Shown in pieces: positions 54,502-64,000 of a stretch of 64,000 nucleotides of DNA. Numbering within the stretch: position 1 is the stretch's first letter; every line of letters starts with the position of its first letter. The DNA comes from Ilex aquifolium (taxonomy: Eukaryota > Streptophyta > Magnoliopsida > Aquifoliales > Aquifoliaceae), in NCBI GenBank assembly GCA_951799425.1, contig OX637394.1, positions 29,300,001-29,364,000 on the forward strand, written 5' to 3'. Below the pieces are notes generated by a model, which was given only the letters and a program-made list of their open reading frames with translations, did no database searches and was not told the DNA's origin. A program made the translations under genes and the position numbers.

Positions 54502-55531
54502 CATTTCTTAAACCCTCACCCAATACCTCATTACAACCATAGAAAGCCCTATTTGATTTCTGCATTCTATGTGATATACCAACTGCATTACTTTTATGTC
54601 TCTTAACATTTCTTCCATGGGATTATGCCAAGGTAATTTAAATTGGTTTGTGCTTATATTCTTGAGTCATATGTGAGTATAAATTGCTTAGATTCATTAA
54701 ATTCAACCCTCACATATACATATCAGTGGAATAGTCACTATAGTCAAATAATTCTTTTTTGAGTGTGAAATCCTTGGTGAGTTTGGCATTGAAACTAGCT
54801 TTGGACAGTTAATAGGAATATGAATTATATTCGATGAATCATTTGAGTTACATGATCATATAACACACCTACGAGTTTTGGATGCTAACATGATTGTGAA
54901 TATTCTTGCATAACCTTTAAGTCTATTGAATAGCGATGTGTAAATCAATTTGAGTAGATATGGTATGTCTTTGATTTCCTGGTGATTAGGAGACAACAAT
55001 TTAAATTCAGATCGACAAAGTCAAGTTTGTAGGTATCTTCTCTGGAAACCTTCATGAGGCAACACTAGTCCACAAAGGCTAAATGCATTCGTGTCGCCTA
55101 CAAAAGTGGTTTTGTATTTTTCATTTTGCATTCAATTTTTACATTTGCTAGATTGATCATTATGCTTTAAATTCCTTTGCATTATAATTGTTCTTTTGTA
55201 TCATGAATTGCATTGCATATACTTAGAATTTTTGGCATTATGGAATATGATTAAAGACTTTATTGGGTACCCTTTGAATTTTAGGATTTAGGGTTTTAGT
55301 TAGTTTTGTTTTAATTAGTTTTGAAAAAGAAAAAATTAAAAAAAACCTTTGAAATTCTATACAGAGCTACCAGCAGGTAGAATCTTGCTTCCTACCAGTA
55401 GGTTCTTGTACTATTTGAAAAAATAAAAAGGGTTTGGTATTGGTAGAAAACATTCCATTCACTCAAATCACAAAGACCCTCTAATTCTTCAAATATCTCT
55501 TTGATTATTGATTCGATCTTGGATTTTCTGA
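54502..55531 (+). other. Ath-3 3' non-coding region, right part
   Basis: Continues the sequence left at 31966. Matches 18961-19480 of Ath-2 over about 54660-55150. A pair of CTACCAGTAGG-like palindromes sits at 55370-55405, outside any LTR. No coding signal until 55532. Confidence 0.55.
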
Positions 55532-56480
55532 ATGGCTCCAAGGAAGGTTTTTCCTCAAAGTACTTCGGATGAGTTATCTTGGGCCACTCTCCTCTTTAGT
55601 TGGATCCTTTTCTCCTCCATGACCTCAATGGCAGTGGCAGGCATGGCAAGGACATTGGGTGGCCAAGGGCCACCCCAGGCCAAAGCCACCGCTTTGGCTA
55701 AAGGCAAGGCAATCGGCTAGTAGAACTTCGGCAAGGGCTAAGGGTAAAAGGCCAATGATGGTTGATTCAAGGAGTGAGTAAGAGGATGATGCCCCTCCTG
55801 TGCCCAAGAATTAGAAGAAACCTAGGTACAAGGAGACGATCGAGAAGAGGGGTGTGATGTGCGAAAGGATGGTGGATGCGGAGAGCCTATGGAAGAATTC
55901 TACGATACAGGCTATTGTGGATTATGGTTTGGTGTTTTTTTTTAATCCTATTGAGGGCTACATCTTGTCAGTGTGCCGTGAGTTTTACTTGGGTTTGTTT
56001 GTGGTAGATGTGGATTTGATGGTATTGAGGAATAAGGTGCGGGGGAAGGCGATTGACATGACTCCGACTTCCATAGCTAAATACATGAGTTATAAGAGGC
56101 CTGAGCCGTCTAAGATTGAGTAACCCCATGTGAACTTTGTTGTCAATGACCCTTCAGAGTACGTGAAGGACATGTATGAGAGACCCAAGGATTTCAAGGG
56201 CACTTTCATCCACGACCATCTGGAGGCCAATTATCGTTTACTAGACAAAATCCTCCACTACAATGTCTACCCCAAGGGCTTGGAGAAGAAGTCGGGATGC
56301 CAAAGATCGCGCTGCTACATGAGTTCATGGAAGGGCCGACGATTGACATTGGTCTTATGATCTGGGACGTGTTGAGAGACTAATGCATGACTTGCAGACG
56401 AAAGGGCAACATGCCCTTTGGTAGTATGATCACCCAGTTCTATTTGGGAGCTGGTGTGCCATTTATTCTTAAAGCATATG
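55532..56480 (+). pseudogene. Athila-type extra ORF (plant transposon protein-like)
   Basis: Starts MAPRKVFPQSTSDELSW; the frame is broken repeatedly. The best pieces are 55854-56120 (ERMVDAESLWKNSTIQAIVD...REFYLGLFVVDVDLMVLRNKVRGKAIDMTPTSI) and 56130-56340 (EYVKDMYERPKDF, HLEANYRLLDKILHYNVYPKG), then in another frame ALLHEFMEGPTIDIGLMIWDV and a KGNMPFGSMITQFYLGAGVP end near 56465. The order REFY...GK.I..T...I......, then I....M......R....PFG..I......GVP is that of the ATHILA ORF-1 / putative plant transposon protein families. Its function is unknown. It lies between 3' non-coding DNA and the 3' LTR, as in Ath-2. Confidence 0.65.
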
Positions 56481-56596
56481 CACTTCAATTTGATGATATT
56501 TGTTATGTGATGGAGTATGCTTTGCGATTTATAGTGTAATGTTAGAAACCTTTATGTTTGTTTATTTTCAGTTTGCTAAGGGACTAGGAAATTCTA

Positions 56597-56609
56597 CATT
56601 GGGGGTGTG
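56597..56609 (+). promoter_or_regulatory. Polypurine tract of Ath-3
   Basis: ACATTGGGGGTGTG directly before the LTR start TGATGAG. Confidence 0.7.
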
Positions 56610-57049
56610 TGATGAGAGCATAATATTGCATATTATAGACTTCATATCATTCATCTTAACTATGTTGTTACTTAATTCCTTTGTTTTAGTTTAGTTTTGT
56701 ATTTTATGGAGAAAATTGGTGTTTGCAGGTGAACACATGTAAAAGTGAGGCTTTCAACATCATTTCATGTTATGGAGGACTTGGAGGATGAGTTAGGAGG
56801 TTCAGGAGTCAAGACAAGACCATTGCAAGCATAATTGAAGGGAAGACCTGTTTTACTGGTAGATCTTCTACCAGTTTAACTAGAGGCAGAAATTGTTTCT
56901 ACAGGTAGGACTCTTAGCAGTAGAAGTTAACCAGAGAGTTGTTCTACTAGTGGGTGACTACTATTCTACTAGTACGTTTGAAATAGAAAGGCTTTTTTTA
57001 CCAGTAGAAGAGAAGACCAACTAGTTCGTGCAAAACATCGAATAGTTCT
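56610..57049 (+). repeat. 3' LTR of Ath-3, truncated
   Basis: Aligns with 26690-27130 of the 5' LTR over its full 440 bp, including the palindrome cluster (56862-57045). Cut by the following LTR at 57050; the missing two thirds do not reappear in the window. Confidence 0.75.
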
Positions 57050-58203
57050 TGTTGAGACTTCAACATTGTATTATTTTATAGCGTAACATTTTCACTTTAG
57101 ACTTACTAATGTACTTATTCACTTTACTTAGTATAGTTTGCGTATTAAAGCCTAGATCTCTATGATTGCTAGTAAATTGGATGTAAAGGTTGAGTTTAAG
57201 CATTAAAAAAATGGCAAGAGACAAGTTGGGATTGAGTTTTCTCGGGTAAAGATGAAGCCAGGAGCCTTAGAAGCATTTTTTAAGAAAAGAGGAGTTCTAC
57301 CGGTAGGTATTATACTGGTCGGAAGGCAGAAGAATAAAGCTTCTACCGGTAGTTAAAACATATTCTACCAGTAGCAAAGCTTACAGTAGTTTTATTAGAG
57401 AAGTCCTACCGGATATCTACCAGTAGAAAAAGTTATAGAACTTTCAGAGGATTCATCAGATAGAGTTCTATCAGTAGGTAAAGGATTTGCTATCGGTAGG
57501 TCAAGACAGATCTTCACGGGAAGCTCAATTAAAAATTAGATATTGCCATAACTTTTGAGAATTCTCAACCAATAAAAGAAGGAGATAATTTTGGGATGAA
57601 TATAGGTCAAAGATTTGAAGATTTCCCTTATAACTAAAATAAATAGAGACCCTTTGGGGAATCAATTTCAATCCAGTCTTTACTTTTTTGCATTCAACTA
57701 TGTTTTCTTTAAAGCTTTGTGATTGATTGAACATGTTATACTTTTGAAAACCTAATTGGTTTGCATACTTCCTGATTATTTGTATGCAATTAGGCTTGGT
57801 ATAAATAACTATTGTGTTTTCTACAACATTTAGAGTACCAATTCTTCTATCATAATCCATCTTTCAATTGCTACATTAGTTCTTTCCAAGTTTTTAATTA
57901 AAAATTATTCGTCTGTAGTAGTTTGAATATGAAAGCAGATGAATTATAAATTTAAGGTAGAAACTCTTATTCATAGGTGGGATGAATTCTGAAGATTATC
58001 TAGTTTTTTTTCCATTTGTTGAATTTCAATTTCATTAGTAGTTAACTCTCAAAATTCTCAACTTCAAAGAGCTTTTTCATTTTATTTTTCATTACCTTGG
58101 ATTCCAATTCATTTCCTGAGGAGATGACCTTGGATTTTTTTGTTTAAGTTACTGCACGATACCTTTGTCTTACGCTTGAGAGCTTTTGTGAAAATACAAC
58201 CCA
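57050..58203 (+). repeat. 5' LTR of Ath-4
   Basis: Starts TGTTGAGACTTCAAC; end near 58203 inferred from the distance to the PBS. Palindrome cluster at 57295-57500. U5 block CCTGAGGAGATGACCTTGG at about 58110-58128. Confidence 0.6.
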
Positions 58204-58222
58204 TTTGGAGGGCAAGCATTTT

Positions 58223-58240
58223 TGGCACTGTTGCTAGGGA
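58223..58240 (+). promoter_or_regulatory. Decayed tRNA-Asp primer-binding site of Ath-4
   Basis: TGGCACTGTTGCTAGGGA, three changes from the tRNA-Asp complement. Confidence 0.65.
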
Positions 58241-58423
58241 GGCTAACAGTAATCTAAGGAAATACAAAGGTCCTCAGCTAGGGCTTGTGATTTTCATCAC
58301 GAACCTAGGTGTGGATCGCTGTTGTAATTTATTTCTTGCTTTCTTGCAATTTTAATTTTTAGCTTTAGTAGATTTGCATGTGGGGTAGAGACCAAGTAGA
58401 CTGGCTTGTTAGACTTAGACAGG

Positions 58424-58725
58424 TGATGAGTGGGTTTTATACCTATGAATTGAGTACTTTTCAGTTTGATGAAATTGCAAGTTTGCAAATATTTTATGTT
58501 CCTTTTTATTTGTTTTGTGTGTTTTGATGTTATTTTGTAGGGATGATCATTTGGAAGGAAACATGATCATTTGGAAGGAAACAAGGTCAATTTGAAGCCT
58601 AAGTGTTGGATTTTTGAAGACTAAGCAACAAGGGCAACTTTAGGCTTGAAAGGGGACCAGCGCCCCTGCACTGGAAAGGCAGTAACTCAGCGCCCCTGCG
58701 CTGATATTCAGCGCTGGGGCTTTGG
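58424..58725 (+). repeat. 5' LTR of Ath-5, truncated
   Basis: TGATGAGTGGGTTTTATACC. Matches the start of the 3' LTR up to the CAGCGC motifs, with a duplicated GATCATTTGGAAGGAAACA segment (58543-58582) and an extra CAGCGCCCCTGC copy. Confidence 0.85.
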
Positions 58726-58970
58726 TTAGTTATCATTTAGAGAATTTATTTGGCTAAATGCTTGTGGGAGATATCAGGGAAACTCTAGAAAATTTATTTA
58801 AGCATCATTCAAAGCAAAGTTTAGGAATTCATATAAGTTTGGGGGAAATATTGGTTATGTGTAAAAAAAAAGGGAGTTTTTGAAAAATTATTTTGATTTG
58901 ATCCTTCATGAGTTAGAAGAGAAAAAAAAAATTGGAAGACAAGAAACAAGAAAGGGGCATGTGGTGAGTA

Positions 58971-59076
58971 GAGATGGAGCGTAAAACGCACTCACTCATA
59001 AACACATGTTGAGAACGAGATGGAGCATAAAACGCACTCGCTTAATAGGAGGTGAGATGGAGCATAAAATGCACTC
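58971..59076 (+). repeat. Three copies of a 23-bp unit
   Basis: GAGATGGAGCRTAAAAYGCACTC at 58971, 59017 and 59054, spaced by 14-23 bp, in the non-coding 3' part of Ath-5. Each contains GCRTAAAAYGC, a short inverted repeat. Confidence 0.8.
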
Positions 59077-59486
59077 ACCGAATGAATGAAAAGAAAAAAA
59101 AAAAAAAGAGAGAGAGATGAAAAAAAAAACAAAAAAATCTTTGTACCTTATAGTTATACGTTTTGCCTTAATTAGCAGAGGATGATGTGAAACGTAAGTT
59201 CATAGAGTTGGTATTGAGTATCTCTTATGGAGCGCTTGACTATGTAAATTTATCTGGGTGATGGCTAGTTTAAACAATTCGAATATGCACATGTATTTAA
59301 AGGGTCATGAGCGGAGGTAAAATTAAGGAGTATGTTGAATTGTTAGACTTAGGACTGTTTTGAAGTTTCCTGTGAATTATTATTTGTAGTAACCTTTTGG
59401 GGCCATTATTCAGATTCATATTGATCCATTGTTTGAGTAGTTGGTTGTTATGGTTAATTTTTATAGTTTTTGTTCTTAGTACTTTG

Positions 59487-59522
59487 CTTGAGGACAAACA
59501 AAGATTTAAGTTTGGGGGTATT
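59487..59522 (+). promoter_or_regulatory. Polypurine tract of Ath-5
   Basis: TTGAGGACAAAC, then AAGTTTGGGGGTATT directly before the LTR start TGATGAG. Confidence 0.8.
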
Positions 59523-60793
59523 TGATGAGTGGGTTTTATACCTACGAATTGAGTACTTTCGGTTTGATGAAATTGCAAGTTTTCAAATATTTTATGTTCC
59601 TTTTTATTTGTGTTTGTGTGTTTTGATATTATTTTGTAGGGATGATCATTTGGAAGGAAACAAGGTCAATTTGGAGCCTAAGTGTTGAATTTTTGAAGAC
59701 TAAGCAACAAGGGCAACTTTAGGCTTGAAAGGGGACTAGCGCCCCTGCGCTGATTTTCAGCGCTTGTGTTGGCTCGGGACGCGAATTTTAACTTGTTTTT
59801 GACCCGAAATTGGACTCTAATGCTACATATATGCTAGCGTTTGAGTTGGAAAGAAAAATAAAACTGATTTTGGGGGCTGAAATTATAAGAAGAAAGATCA
59901 AGGATTGATAGAAAATTGAAGGCAAGAATCGAAGGAGGCGACACAAAGAAAATCGAACTTGAAGGCTAGAGAGGAGTTGAAGAGTGCAACTAAGTTTTCA
60001 TTCCTTTTCTCTTACTTTTACTTCTTGATTTTCTGAGATGTTTAATTTGAGAAGGATGTTTTTCAATTACATTATGAACTAAATTTTTATTAAGATTGCA
60101 ACGGAACCTAATGTCTAGTTAAATTGATCTACTCTCGATTCTAGTTCTATTGATCATACATGAGTTGTTTGTCATATTTTGTGCTTAATATATGATTGTG
60201 TGGCCAACAATTAATTTTATAACCTAGAGGAAATTGGAAGATGAATTCTAGGTTTAGGTATGAATATGATGACATGTGTCTGGTTAATTCTTCTTATGAT
60301 TGAATAGTTGGGTTTGTGTATAGGATAGGAATATACCTATATGCCGTGTGTAACTTTTATGAGAGTTTGAAGTTAATGAATCTTTTCCAACTAAGTTTGC
60401 AGAGGAATATAATAATTTAATTGGGAGAGATATTTTTATCTAACTATCAGAAGAGGTTTGATAAATAGTTTTGAGTTCTCAGTTAACAACTTATTTTGAT
60501 CAATTAATTGGAAAGATAGTGGAAAGATTTATACGAAGCATTAGCGGAAGTTGTAATCTTAAATTCTTTTATCCGGTAAAATCACTCATTGTTCAGTAAT
60601 TTTAGATTTAGTCTTAAATTAGTAATTCCATAGTTCAATTTCAATTGTTTAAATAAAATCGAATTGATATAAAGTTAGTACTTGGAAGTTATTAGCAATA
60701 ATTCTCTGTGGGAACGATACTCCACTTATCACTTTGTTACTTGTTGATCGTGTATACTTGCACGTAAATTGTCAATACCAAATTTGGACAACA
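59523..60793 (+). repeat. 3' LTR of Ath-5
   Basis: 1271 bp, TGATGAGTGGG...TTGGACAACA. A GC-rich palindrome, GCGCTGA-TTT-TCAGCGC, lies near 59747-59763 and the U5-type block CTCTGTGGGAACGATACTCC near 60703-60722. Confidence 0.85.
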
Positions 60794-60798
60794 ACAGG

Positions 60799-61740
60799 AC
60801 TTACCACCAATTGTAGGTATGACTGCCCAGAATAACAACAATGACATTGATCCACCAATTATTATATACCAGCAGGGGGTAATGGCAGAAATAATATGGT
60901 TATAGTTCCGCTTGGTTGGACTATGAAGGATTATCATCAATCGACCAGCTCTTCCTCGCCATCTTGCATTGTACTTCCGGTGCAGGTACATCAATTCATT
61001 GTTAAATTGGGGATGCTCCAATTGCTCCCTCAATTTCATGGAATGACAAGTGGAAATTGATATCTCCATCTTAAGGAATTCGAGGAAGTAGTTAATACAT
61101 TCTTTGAATAGAATGTGCAGGAAGAAATGGCTAGGATGAAACTTTTTCCTTTCTCACTTAAAGATAAATCAAAGACTTGGCTAAATTCATTGAAGCCACA
61201 GAGGATCTCTACTTGGGATCAAATGCAAAAAGAATTTTTGACTAAATTTTTTCCCGTTCATAAAACTACTCCTTAGCTCTTAAACTCCATTCCGCATCAT
61301 GACTTTGAACCGTGGAAGATATCATTAGTTTATCGGCATGATGTGCAATGAAGAGTTTTTACATAAAGAGCCTAAGAAGGCTCTTGATTATTTGATTTTT
61401 TGGCAGAGAGTGCCCAGTCTTGGGACATCTCAGACCCTGCGAATCGATTAACATCATCAGCATCCCCTCAATTATCCAGTGGCGGAAAATATTTGTTGAG
61501 AGAGCAAGATGAGCTCTTAGCCAAGATTGCTAAACTTTTAAGGAAAGTGGAGATTTTAGAGTTACAAAAGGTAAACGAGGTGACCAGTGTGCCTAAGGCT
61601 GATGACCCTTGTTCAATATGTGAGTCCGTTGAGCACCCCATTAATGAGTGCCAAACTCTTCTTATATGCAGGGAAATGTAAGAGCAGGTTAATGCATTTA
61701 ATCAGCCAAAGTAGTCGTCTTCTCCATACTCCAATACATA
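60799..61740 (+). pseudogene. gag of Ath-4
   Basis: Frame-shifted pieces of Athila-type gag: VGMTAQNNNNDIDPP near 60820; LPQFHGMTSGN, LKEFEEVVNTFFE, EEMARMKLFPFSLKDKSKTW and TWDQMQKEFLTKFFPVHKTT (61015-61275); then ESAQSWDISDPANRLTSS, a Leu-rich REQDELLAKIAKLLRKVEIL coiled coil and the knuckle CSICESVEHPINEC (61400-61681). It closely parallels the gag of Ath-3 (28308-29950). The leader before it is interrupted by Ath-5, and the sequence ends at PYSNTY where it joins an LTR end. Confidence 0.8.
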
Positions 61741-62258
61741 TAAATTTAAGGTAGAAACTCGTATTCATTGGATGGACGAATTTTGAAGATTATCCAGTTT
61801 TTTTCATTTGTTGAATTTCAATTTCATCAGTAATTAACTCTCAAAATTCTCAACTTCAATGAGCTTTTCCATTTTATTTTTTATTACATTGGATTCCAAT
61901 TCTTTCCCTGAGGAGACGACCTTGAACTTTTTATTCAAGTTACTACATGATACCTTTCTCTTACGCTTGGGAACTTTTCGTGAAAGTACAATCCCTTTGA
62001 AGGGCAAGCATTTTTTGTGCCCTTGTCAGGGAAGCTAACGGTAATCTAAGGTGATAGAGAGGTATTCAGGTAGGTCTTGTGATTTTCACCACGAGCCCAG
62101 GTGCGTACCTCTGTTGTAATTAATTTCTTGCTTTCTTACAATTTTAATTTTTAGTTTTAGTAGATTTGCATATGTGGTAGAGACCAAGCAGACTGACTTG
62201 TTAGACTTAAGACAGGACTTACCAACAATTGTAGGTATGGCTGCCCAGAATAACAACA
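61741..62258 (+). repeat. Second copy of the Ath-4 LTR end and leader
   Basis: Repeats 57945-58418 and resumes as at 60799: ATTTAAGGTAGAAACTC..., U5 block, a PBS remnant near 62017 (too decayed to score), leader, and AACAACAATGACC. It is joined directly to the Ath-4 gag at 61740 and to a minus-strand RT relic at 62258, so it comes from recombination rather than from a normal LTR pair. Confidence 0.65.
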
Positions 62259-62753
62259 ATGACCAAAAGAGTTTGTTGACATGCATCATTCCATTCAGAA
62301 GAGACATCTTAACATAGGAGATTACACATTGGTCTTGAAATGAGACTAAAGTCCCGAATGAATCTTCTGTAGAACCCAGAATGACCTAAAAATGACATCA
62401 CATATTTGACAGTCCTAGGTGGTGGAAGGTTTCCAATCAAATCAATTTTAGTTTTGTCCACTTTGATCCCCTTTAGATGAGACTGCGTGCCAAGACAATT
62501 TCATGTGTCCCCATAAAATGACACTTTTCCCAGTTCAAGACAAGGTTTGTCTCCTCACACTGTGTGGGGAATTTTTCCAAGTTGTTTAGACATAACTTAA
62601 GTGATTCGCCATAAATAGAAAAGTCATCCATAAAGACATCCAAAAATTGATCCACCATTTCTCTAAAAATGGTTAACATGAAATGTTTAAATATGGCAGG
62701 AGCATTGTACAATCCAAATGACAATCTTTTATAGACAAAAGTGCCAAAGGGAC
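62259..62753 (-). pseudogene. Reverse transcriptase fragment, Athila-like
   Basis: Minus strand, starting at 62753: FGTFVYKRLSFGLYNAPAIF, then the catalytic block VFMDDFSIYGESL (DD intact), CEETNLVLNWEKCHFM and IVLARS; further on in other frames a DLIGNLPPPRT-like piece and FLG-like and EWNDACQ-like pieces ending near 62262. Stops and frameshifts are present. The upstream RT half is cut by the LTR-E copy at 62754. Confidence 0.85.
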
Positions 62754-63931
62754 TGATGAGCAGGTAATATTGCATATTTAGTGGTCTCATTACATGCTTT
62801 TTGACTCAACTTTGCATTTAATTACTTAGAGTTAGTCGAATTTGTGAATAATGTGAAAATTTTGATGTTGCAGGTAATCATAGGGTAAATGATGGTTTTC
62901 GGAACCTTGTAACTGTAAAACCCAAGAAAATTTAAAGTAAGTTCAATAAGAGTGTACGAAACTAAATTCGGGATGAGATTTAATTGATTTGGGATTAAAT
63001 TGGACCAAACAAAAGAGGAACATGCACATACGCTTCAAGAGGTAGGATTCTTTTCCTAACTAGGTTTATTTTAAACCTAGGGTGGTATATGGAATGGGTA
63101 GCACGATTAGAGATGAAATCTCTAGTTTAAGTATACTCCTAGTGTAACTAGAGTATGGAAATGGGTGTAGAAACATGTTGAATCAATTTTGCATAAACTT
63201 TACATTTTGTGTATGGATGCTATTTCTTTTGAAGTTTAAACTTTTTCGTACAGTAATACAAGTTCATGTTTGATTTCATTTCCATGTGTTTTTCTTTCAT
63301 GTTTGTTCTTGGCTTTATTATGAGTAGCTAAACCTTTAGTTAACTAATCCAAGAGGGATTTCCTCTTGGGTGTGTGGAATCGACTCTCTTTCATTCTTCC
63401 TCGTAGTATAAAGTGTTTGGTTTGACTAGGTTGAGTGCGGATGAATGTGGTTGTAGGCTTTTGATACACTGTAGACTGGTCACGAGGTATGCTCTTGTCC
63501 AAGCAACTACATTCATCTCTCACTTCTTACGAATCAATCAAACACCTAGGCACCATTGGTTGAATGGAATGAATTGATTAGGCATACCCATTGGAATGAA
63601 CACAATGGATTAACCAACCCTCTTTTTACTTGCATATTTCTCAAAACACAAACCACCAAACTTCGAATCACAATATTTTTCATTTTTCCCTTTCACAAAT
63701 CACTTTCGAAAACACTTCACATTTCCTTCCCTGAGGAGATGACCTTGGAATACCATTCCAAGTAAAACACGACACTATAAGTCTCTCTACACTTAGGGAA
63801 CATTTTTACATATTCACACACGTTTTTGTTCATCCACAAACAATTTCCCCACATCTTGCATGAGCTTGAGTGAGAGTGACACTCACCCTTCATTATAAGC
63901 CATACACATAATCGGGTTCGTGTGGGAAGCA
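62754..63931 (+). repeat. LTR-E copy, with an inserted or recombined Tekay-like piece
   Basis: Starts TGATGAGCAGGTAATATTGC within the RT fragment. The first 150 bp match the solo LTR at 22522 (minus). After a foreign piece (62918-63200) the rest follows 25590-26160: GTAGCTAAACCTTTAGTTAAC, ATCCAAGAGGGATTTCCTC and TGATACACTGTAGAC landmarks. It ends GGGAAGCA, shorter at the end than the other copies. Confidence 0.75.
62918..63200 (+). repeat. Tekay-like LTR fragment inside LTR-E
   Basis: Begins TGTAAAACCCAAG and shows GAGATTTAATTGATTTGGG, TTTATTTTAAACC, GGGTAGCACGATTAGAGATG and CTAGTGTAACTAGAGTATGG, all matching parts of the solo Tekay LTR (31972-32720 and 42643 onward) with large gaps. No TSD found. 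Confidence 0.6.
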
Positions 63932-63932
63932 T

Positions 63933-64000
63933 TGATGGGAACCAAGGTGGGCCTACTCTTAAAGATCCTTTACAAGTTCCAGATGGGCCAATTACAAGAT
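63933..64000 (+). repeat. Start of a CRM-like D-type LTR
   Basis: TGATGGGAACCAAGGTGGGCC matches the start of the LTR at 4340 (minus) almost base for base and runs off the window. Confidence 0.8.

Larger units (their letters stand above)
26690..57049 (+). mobile_element. Ath-3: Athila-like element split by a nested insertion
   Basis: 5' LTR 26690-28133, PBS 28151-28168, gag and protease relics 28308-30660, 3' non-coding DNA 31065-31971, continuing at 54502 after the solo Tekay LTR, then an ORF relic 55532-56480, polypurine tract and 3' LTR 56610-57049. The 5' and 3' LTRs are clearly homologous, e.g. the first 440 bp. RT, RNase H and integrase are missing, so this copy was non-autonomous before it was hit. 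The 3' LTR is cut at 57049 by the next LTR. Confidence 0.75.
58424..60793 (+). mobile_element. Ath-5: internally deleted LTR element
   Basis: 2370 bp with a perfect TSD ACAGG (58419-58423 and 60794-60798). A truncated 5' LTR (58424-58725) is joined to 3' non-coding DNA, a polypurine tract and a full 3' LTR (59523-60793). PBS, gag and pol are all gone. It sits in the leader of Ath-4: skipping it with one TSD copy gives the same sequence as the duplicate leader at 62200-62258. Confidence 0.85.

Noticed and set aside
55532..56480. Possible envelope gene of an Athila-like element
   Set aside because: No signal peptide, membrane segments or surface-protein features; the sequence fits the ATHILA ORF-1 type instead.

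Overview
This window reads as intergenic DNA from a flowering plant, probably a eudicot. It is AT-rich and consists almost entirely of Ty3/gypsy LTR retrotransposons, nested inside one another and in all stages of decay. The primer-binding sites match plant initiator tRNA-Met and tRNA-Asp, and four plant lineages can be recognised: Tekay/Del chromovirus, CRM-like chromovirus, Athila-like and Tat-like. I found no host gene, no rRNA or tRNA gene and no DNA transposon. CRM-like, Athila and Tekay elements together suggest pericentromeric heterochromatin; this is an inference only.

Layout. 1-3036 is the 5' part of an Athila-like element on the minus strand (Ath-1), inserted in a fragment of a 1.6-kb LTR family (LTR-E). 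3358-9990 is a string of minus-strand CRM-like remnants with mixed LTRs. 9991-16840 is a decayed minus-strand Tat-like element with an antisense ORF. 16850-20862 is the 3' end of a plus-strand Athila-like element (Ath-2). 20863-26689 holds two TSD-flanked solo LTR-E copies set in an integrase relic and in other LTRs. 26690-57049 is an Athila-like element (Ath-3) whose 3' half is displaced by a solo Tekay LTR (31972-54496, TSD TCTTT). That solo LTR is itself split by a 9.9-kb CRM-like element (CRM-1, 32721-42637, TSD CTTAG) and by a 10.1-kb Tekay element (Tekay-1, 43908-54030, TSD AGTAC). CRM-1 carries in its integrase a three-LTR composite (34624-37356, TSD CTTCT). 57050-64000 holds further Athila-like pieces (Ath-4, Ath-5), an RT relic on the minus strand, another LTR-E copy and the start of a CRM-like LTR.

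Order of events, from the nesting: Ath-3; then a Tekay insertion reduced to a solo LTR; then CRM-1; then the composite inside CRM-1. Tekay-1 is a separate late arrival in the same solo LTR. Tekay-1 is nearly intact: gag and pol are both open, separated by one in-frame TAA, and its LTRs differ by two substitutions and three indels by eye. The other coding regions are mostly broken.

The most unusual signals are (i) dense palindromic repeats with ACCGGT-type cores in LTRs of several unrelated families, most degenerate copies being what CpG decay would give; (ii) a perfect 25-bp palindrome directly downstream of the Tekay TATA boxes; (iii) the three-LTR composite, flanked by a single TSD and with LTRs more diverged than those of the element it sits in; and (iv) a miniature ORF in that composite joining a gag N-terminus to a pol C-terminus in frame. 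All coordinates and difference counts are from reading by eye; boundaries given as approximate may be off by tens of bases.
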